Shown here piece by piece: positions 7,604 to 11,077 of a stretch of 11,077 nt of DNA. Numbering within the stretch: position 1 is the stretch's first letter; each line of letters opens with the position of its first letter. The stretch covers positions 1 to 11,077 of the forward strand of contig JAGYMP010000051.1 of NCBI GenBank assembly GCA_018400565.1, given 5' to 3'. A program made the position numbers and the translations under genes. Source of the DNA: Bacilli bacterium (GTDB lineage: Bacteria; Bacillota_I; Bacilli_A; Izemoplasmatales; Hujiaoplasmataceae). The notes beneath the pieces were generated by a model. It was not told the DNA's origin. It saw nothing but the letters and a program-made list of their open reading frames with translations, and searched no databases.

Positions 7604-7963
7604 TTATGTGTGGTTGTCCGCTCGCCGCGTGATCCGTGAATCTTCTGGATGACTCTTGTTTTCACGCAATGCTTGATGACGAAATTCCGGATAAAAACCC
7701 CCGTCGTGAACTTCACAATCCCATTCACCTTTATCCTCAGACAAAGATTTCATGAATTCGATCGCGGCGGGATCGATGAGATCTTCCGTATAATCCGTGT
7801 AAGAGTCGTCAGGCACATAAATGACCGGTCGATCCTCAAACAAAGACAGGAAACGTGTGACTTCACCGTCCCCGGCGGTCCTTCGGAAGATGATGGTTTC
7901 GATGTTGGTAAAGCCAGCGGCATGGTTGTCGATAATTCGCATATTCTTAGTATAATCAAGCAT
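7604..7963 (-). CDS. Hypothetical protein, possibly the 3' part of a broken gene
   Basis: The frame encodes 119 residues that I do not recognise. It is acidic in the middle (DDSYTDYTEDLIDP, 53-66), has no signal peptide or membrane segment, and ends in a charged tail. Codon choice resembles the neighbouring genes, and a terminator follows the TAA directly, both supporting this strand. However, the ATG at 7963 has no ribosome site; an ATG at 7942 is no better. The same frame runs on upstream through one TAA (7976-7978), so the true gene may have started at 8083 or earlier and be inactive. The plus-strand frame over the same stretch is judged a shadow. Identity of the product is unknown. Confidence 0.45.
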   Translation of the reverse strand: MLDYTKNMRIIDNHAAGFTNIETIIFRRTAGDGEVTRFLSLFEDRPVIYVPDDSYTDYTEDLIDPAAIEFMKSLSEDKGEWDCEVHDGGFYPEFRHQALRENKSHPEDSRITRRADNHT

Positions 7964-7975
7964 ACAGTTGATTGG

Positions 7976-8083
7976 TTACATAACGCTTGGTAACCGATTG
8001 TCCCCGAGAGCAAACGCCGCTGGGAAATATGGCATCTGAGAATCATACTCATCAAACCACTGGACCTGTGTGATGAAGACCAT
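7976..8083 (-). pseudogene. Possible 5' fragment of the small gene, cut by an in-frame TAA
   Basis: From an ATG at 8083 (preceded by AAAAGG, overlapping the start) the frame gives 35 residues beginning MVFITQVQWFDEYD and ending LPSVM, then TAA at 7976-7978, then four codons before the ATG at 7963 in the same phase. The frame is open upstream as far as 8182, but that part overlaps the hydrogenase terminator and is less likely to be coding. Seen: one stop in an otherwise open frame of 193 codons. Inferred: a nonsense mutation in a former gene of about 160 codons. The alternative is a chance open stretch. Confidence 0.3.
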
Positions 8084-8124
8084 CCTTTTCACATAAAACG
8101 CGAAACGACAATCTTCATGGAAAG

Positions 8125-8184
8125 AAAAAATGGAACCCCCAGCCATCATCCCCTTGTGGATGACCGCCTGAAGGGTTCCATTTT
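8125..8184 (-). terminator. Intrinsic terminator of the hydrogenase operon
   Basis: Arms AAAATGGAACCC (8173-8184, minus-strand reading) and GGGTTCCATTTT (8127-8138) pair perfectly, with an inner TCATCC/GGATGA stem, and end in six T (8125-8130). The hairpin starts 27 bases after the hydrogenase stop codon, so hydA is the last gene of its operon. Confidence 0.9.
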
Positions 8185-8211
8185 ACTGGTTTTGTCTTGA
8201 TTCAATGATGG

Positions 8212-9933
8212 TCAGTCTTGTCGTTTGTTGTTGTATGTTGTGTGTAACAACTCATGGGCCAGATGACTTCCGGGTTCATCCAGATAACTTGAGTACAGAT
8301 TTGAGACAGCGGCATTATCATGGGCTTTACGAATCTTCGTTAATCTGTCGACCTGATAGATTGACTTGATTCTTTCCCTTGCCAGTTCGGAGGACGTGAC
8401 ATACGGTTGGCCGCCGCCCCCGACACACCCGCTCGGACAGGCCATGATCTCTATGAAATGATAGGGTGATGTGCCCTCTTTGATTTGTTTGGCTATCTTC
8501 CTCGCGCTTGAGAGCGTGTGGGCGATGGCCACATTGTAAGTGACGCCGTTGATTTCGACTTCGGCTTCCCGGATGGTCTCCGCTCCCCGGACCTGGTCAA
8601 ATTCAATTCTTTTCAGCGGTTTGTCCTCCAAGACTTCTTTGACCGTTCTAAGAGCCGCTTCCATGACACCTCCGGTGGCACCGAAGATGACGCCCGCTCC
8701 GCTTGTCAATTCGTCGGGTTTATCGAATTTGCTTTCTTTGAGGTTGTTGAAATCAATGCCCATCTGTTTAATCATTTTCGCCAATTCCCTTGTTGTCAAG
8801 ACGGTATCGACATCCGGATCTTCTTGGTTGACGGACATCTCTTCCCGTTTTGCCTCGGATTTTTTGGCCGTGCAGGGCATGATGGACACGACATGGATTT
8901 TATCCGGATCGATGTCTTCCCTTTGGGCATAATATGATTTTGCCAGTGCGCCGAACATCTGCTGGGGTGATTTGCAGCTTGAGAGATGATCGAGGATTTC
9001 GGGGAATTCATGTTCCGCGAAGTTGATCCATGCCGGGCAACAGGATGTAATCATGGGTAATACACCCTTGTTTTTGATTCGGTCGATCAATTCGTAACCT
9101 TCTTCCATCACGGTCAGATCCGCCGTGAAATCCGTGTCAAACACTTTGGAGAATCCCAACATTTTCAGCGCGGAGACCAATTTCCCCGTCACGATGCTTC
9201 CCAGAGGCAATCCCAGTTCTTCGCCCAGGGACACCCTGACGGCGGGCGCCACCTGAACGATGGTATGCTTGTTCGCATCATCAAGCGCATGCCAGACCTC
9301 ATCGGTGTCATCCCTTTCGGTGATCGCACCCACGGGGCAAACACTCGAACACTGTCCGCAATATGTGCAAAACACATCAGACAGAAGTTTCCCGTATGCC
9401 GGCGATACAGATGATTCCCGGCCTCTGCCGATGATATCCAAAACACTGACTCCCTGGACGCTCGCACATACATCGACGCACCGTCCGCATTTGATACAGC
9501 GATTGGGGTTTCTGACCAATGAATATGTGGAATCATCAAGCGGTTTCTTCTCGAGAACGGATTCAAAACGGCTGAGTTGGATGCCCAGATTGTCCGCCAG
9601 CGTCTGTAATTCACAATTCATGTTTCTGACGCATGTTGTGCAATTCGCATCGTGATTCGCGAGTATCATCTCCGTGATGATTTTTCTCGCATTCAAAGCT
9701 CTCGGAGAATTGACTTTCACTTCCATGCCTTCTTGGACCGGTGTGGAACACGCCGTGACCAAACCTTTTTTACCGACAATCTCAACCGAACATATCCGGC
9801 AGTCACTGTTGATGTTTAGATCAGGGAAATGACAGAGTGTGGGTATATTGATGTTATGCTCTTTGGCGGCTTCGAGAATCGTCGTTCCCGGTTCCGCGTG
9901 GATCTCGATATTGTTGATTTTAATTTTTGGCAT
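8212..9933 (-). CDS. hydA: [FeFe]-hydrogenase catalytic subunit (HydA/HndD type)
   Basis: The product has 573 residues and makes or oxidises H2 with a partner NAD(H) flavoprotein in the cytosol. Domains in order: N-terminal [2Fe-2S] ferredoxin with Cys34, 45, 48 and 62; His-Cys [4Fe-4S] site with His94, Cys98, 101 and 107; two [4Fe-4S] ferredoxin motifs (Cys146/149/152/156 and Cys189/192/195/199); the H-cluster domain with TSCCPAW (296-302), MPCTAKKSE (352-360) and MACPSGCVGGGGQP (497-510); and the small-subunit-like C-terminus to 573. Cys298 would carry protons, and Cys299, 354, 499 and 503 hold the H-cluster, almost the numbering of Clostridium CpI. The third motif has Ser where Gly is usual (PSGC for PGGC). 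There is no extra C-terminal [2Fe-2S] domain of the Thermotoga HydA kind. The start at 9933 is chosen because GGAGG lies six bases upstream; the ATG at 9939 directly abuts it. It overlaps the upstream flavoprotein gene by 14 bp. Maturases are not in the window. Confidence 0.96.
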   Translation of the reverse strand: MPKIKINNIEIHAEPGTTILEAAKEHNINIPTLCHFPDLNINSDCRICSVEIVGKKGLVTACSTPVQEGMEVKVNSPRALNARKIITEMILANHDANCTTCVRNMNCELQTLADNLGIQLSRFESVLEKKPLDDSTYSLVRNPNRCIKCGRCVDVCASVQGVSVLDIIGRGRESSVSPAYGKLLSDVFCTYCGQCSSVCPVGAITERDDTDEVWHALDDANKHTIVQVAPAVRVSLGEELGLPLGSIVTGKLVSALKMLGFSKVFDTDFTADLTVMEEGYELIDRIKNKGVLPMITSCCPAWINFAEHEFPEILDHLSSCKSPQQMFGALAKSYYAQREDIDPDKIHVVSIMPCTAKKSEAKREEMSVNQEDPDVDTVLTTRELAKMIKQMGIDFNNLKESKFDKPDELTSGAGVIFGATGGVMEAALRTVKEVLEDKPLKRIEFDQVRGAETIREAEVEINGVTYNVAIAHTLSSARKIAKQIKEGTSPYHFIEIMACPSGCVGGGGQPYVTSSELARERIKSIYQVDRLTKIRKAHDNAAVSNLYSSYLDEPGSHLAHELLHTTYNNKRQD

Positions 9934-11077
9934 ATGCATCCTCCTTGCTCATTGAATCTTCAATCCGCTTTTTGAAGGTGCCCCTGAAATAGTGTAAAGC
10001 GGCAATGATTGCCGTCGGTGCGGTTTGTCCCAAACCGCAAAGCGAGGTCTGGTGCAGGACTTGCGCCAGGTTTTCAAGAATGTACATGTCTTTCTCGTTC
10101 GCCTCATAATCATTGAACTTCTCGATGATTTTCAATAAATGATAATTCCCCTCACGGCAGGGCGCGCATTTGCCGCATGATTCATGGGTGAAGAATTCTG
10201 ATATTCTTTTTAAGATCTCAAAGAAATCGAATCGGTCGTCGATGACGATCAAAGCTCCGGCTCCGGTTTTTGACTCAAATTCCTCAAACCGTTCAAAGTC
10301 GATGACCATGTCAAGCATATACTCGGGGATGATCGGGCCGCAGGCGCCGCCCAACTGGACCATGCGGATTTTTCTCCCCGATTCGCAGCCTCCGCCCAGT
10401 TCCTCAATGATGGTGCGCATCGGAATGCCGAAAGGCACTTCATAAACACCTTTGTTTTTGATGTTCCCCGATAAACTGATCAGCTTCGTTCCGGTCGACG
10501 TGGATGTGCCGATTTTGGCATATTCTTCGCCTCCCATGTCGATGATGGCCGGAATGGTTGCGAAGGTCTCCACGTTGTTGATCAGGGTGGGTTGGCCGAA
10601 CAAACCCTTTGAGGTCGGGAACGGCGGTTTGACCCGTGTTCTTCCGGGCTTTCCTTCCAACGATTCGATCAAGGAAAATTCTTCACCGCAGACATAAGAA
10701 CCGGCTCCCGACCGGACTTCGATATCAAAGCTGAAATCATTGTTCAGAATATGATCGCCCAAAAAACCTTTTTCCCTGGCCTGTTCAATGGCGTGTTTCA
10801 TTATTCGGATTGCATTGTTGTATTCACCGCGAATATAGATGATGCCTTTGCCGGCCTTGGTGATGAAACCGGCAATACACATGCCTTCGATGATTCCGTG
10901 GGGATCGTTTTCCATCAGATAGCGATCTTTGAAATTCCCGGGTTCACCCTCGTCGGCATTGCACACAACATATTTCGGTTGTCTGCTTTCTTTTGCCAAT
11001 GCCATCCATTTGACGGCCACAGGGAATCCCGCGCCTCCCCTGCCCCGCAGTTTCGATAGTTGGATCTCATCCAACAA
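9920..11077 (-). CDS. hydB: NuoF/HydB-type NADH-binding flavoprotein of the hydrogenase (5' end beyond window)
   Basis: The 385 visible residues are the C-terminal part; the first codon at the right edge is an ordinary internal Leu. Marks: FMN-site GRGGAGFP (12-19), NADH-site NADEGEPGNFKDR (40-52), GAGSYVCGEE (124-133), an SLBB-like segment at about 195-260, and the [4Fe-4S] site with Cys301, 304, 307 and 347 (SCGKCAPC and SLCGLG). It should accept electrons from NADH on FMN and pass them through its cluster to HydA. After SLCGLG only some 35 residues follow, without the tandem ferredoxin motifs that end Thermotoga HydB and Desulfovibrio HndC. Whether an N-terminal thioredoxin-like [2Fe-2S] domain exists cannot be seen. 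Its stop lies inside hydA, suggesting coupled translation; a NuoE/HydC-like gene is expected upstream. TSS and promoter are outside the window. Confidence 0.93.
   Translation of the reverse strand: MLDEIQLSKLRGRGGAGFPVAVKWMALAKESRQPKYVVCNADEGEPGNFKDRYLMENDPHGIIEGMCIAGFITKAGKGIIYIRGEYNNAIRIMKHAIEQAREKGFLGDHILNNDFSFDIEVRSGAGSYVCGEEFSLIESLEGKPGRTRVKPPFPTSKGLFGQPTLINNVETFATIPAIIDMGGEEYAKIGTSTSTGTKLISLSGNIKNKGVYEVPFGIPMRTIIEELGGGCESGRKIRMVQLGGACGPIIPEYMLDMVIDFERFEEFESKTGAGALIVIDDRFDFFEILKRISEFFTHESCGKCAPCREGNYHLLKIIEKFNDYEANEKDMYILENLAQVLHQTSLCGLGQTAPTAIIAALHYFRGTFKKRIEDSMSKEDAYAKN
9934..9944 (-). promoter_or_regulatory. Ribosome binding site that decides the hydA start
   Basis: GGAGG (9940-9944) is followed by ATGCAT and then the ATG at 9931-9933, a six-base spacing. 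The first ATG (9937-9939) touches the site with no spacer, so the second is preferred. The site lies within the end of the upstream coding region. Confidence 0.75.

Noticed and set aside
7649..7993. Plus-strand frame of 114 residues opposite the small hypothetical gene
   Set aside because: Codon pattern and the directly following terminator favour the minus strand; no ribosome site or domain is seen.
8518..8937. Plus-strand open frames opposite hydA (8518-8937, 8540-8932)
   Set aside because: They lie over the H-cluster coding region of a certain gene and show no features of their own.

Overview
The window reads as a piece of a moderate-GC, low-complexity-free chromosome from a fermentative, anaerobic, Gram-positive-related bacterium. 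The clues are an [FeFe]-hydrogenase with a NuoF-type partner, a large lipoprotein with InlB-type (Flg_new) repeats, purine-rich Shine-Dalgarno sites, and compact intrinsic terminators. TGA ends at least three genes and tryptophan is TGG, so the code is the standard bacterial one, not the Mycoplasma code. The style of the big lipoprotein (GPKGDDG module, InlB B-repeats, OB-like repeats) recalls free-living Mollicutes relatives such as Izemoplasma or Haloplasma. That placement is an inference, not something the sequence proves.

Left end (1-1385): a two-gene unit on the minus strand, SOUL-family heme-binding protein followed after 25 bp by a tocopherol-cyclase-family protein that runs off the left edge. 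A plausible extended -10 promoter carrying a GCCGG-N9-CCGGC inverted repeat lies upstream.

1386-2504: a divergently transcribed membrane diguanylate cyclase (about seven transmembrane segments plus a GGDEF domain with an SGDEF signature). It ends in a hairpin that can terminate transcription from both sides, because the next gene converges on it.

2572-7314 (minus): a 1580-residue lipoprotein and the dominant feature of the window. After a lipobox come an acidic Thr/Glu linker, a small GPKGDDG module, three InlB B-repeats, an Ig/DUF5011-like domain, and four tandem copies of a 287-residue unit. The spacing of the copies is exact at every landmark checked. Each unit seems to hold an Ig-like segment and two OB-fold-like segments, so the surface protein would carry eight OB-like lobes. 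Its function is not recognised; binding of a polymer or nucleic acid outside the cell is a hypothesis.

7604-8083 (minus): a small unrecognised reading frame with a good terminator directly after it. Its frame continues upstream through a single TAA, so it may be a decayed gene.

8212-11077 (minus): the end of a hydrogenase operon. A NuoF/HydB-type flavoprotein (5' end outside the window) overlaps by 14 bp the gene for an [FeFe]-hydrogenase large subunit, which has the full set of N-terminal iron-sulfur domains and an H-cluster. Together they would pass electrons between NAD(H) and protons. A NuoE/HydC-like subunit is expected just past the right edge. Neither visible subunit carries the C-terminal iron-sulfur extension found in Thermotoga-type bifurcating enzymes.
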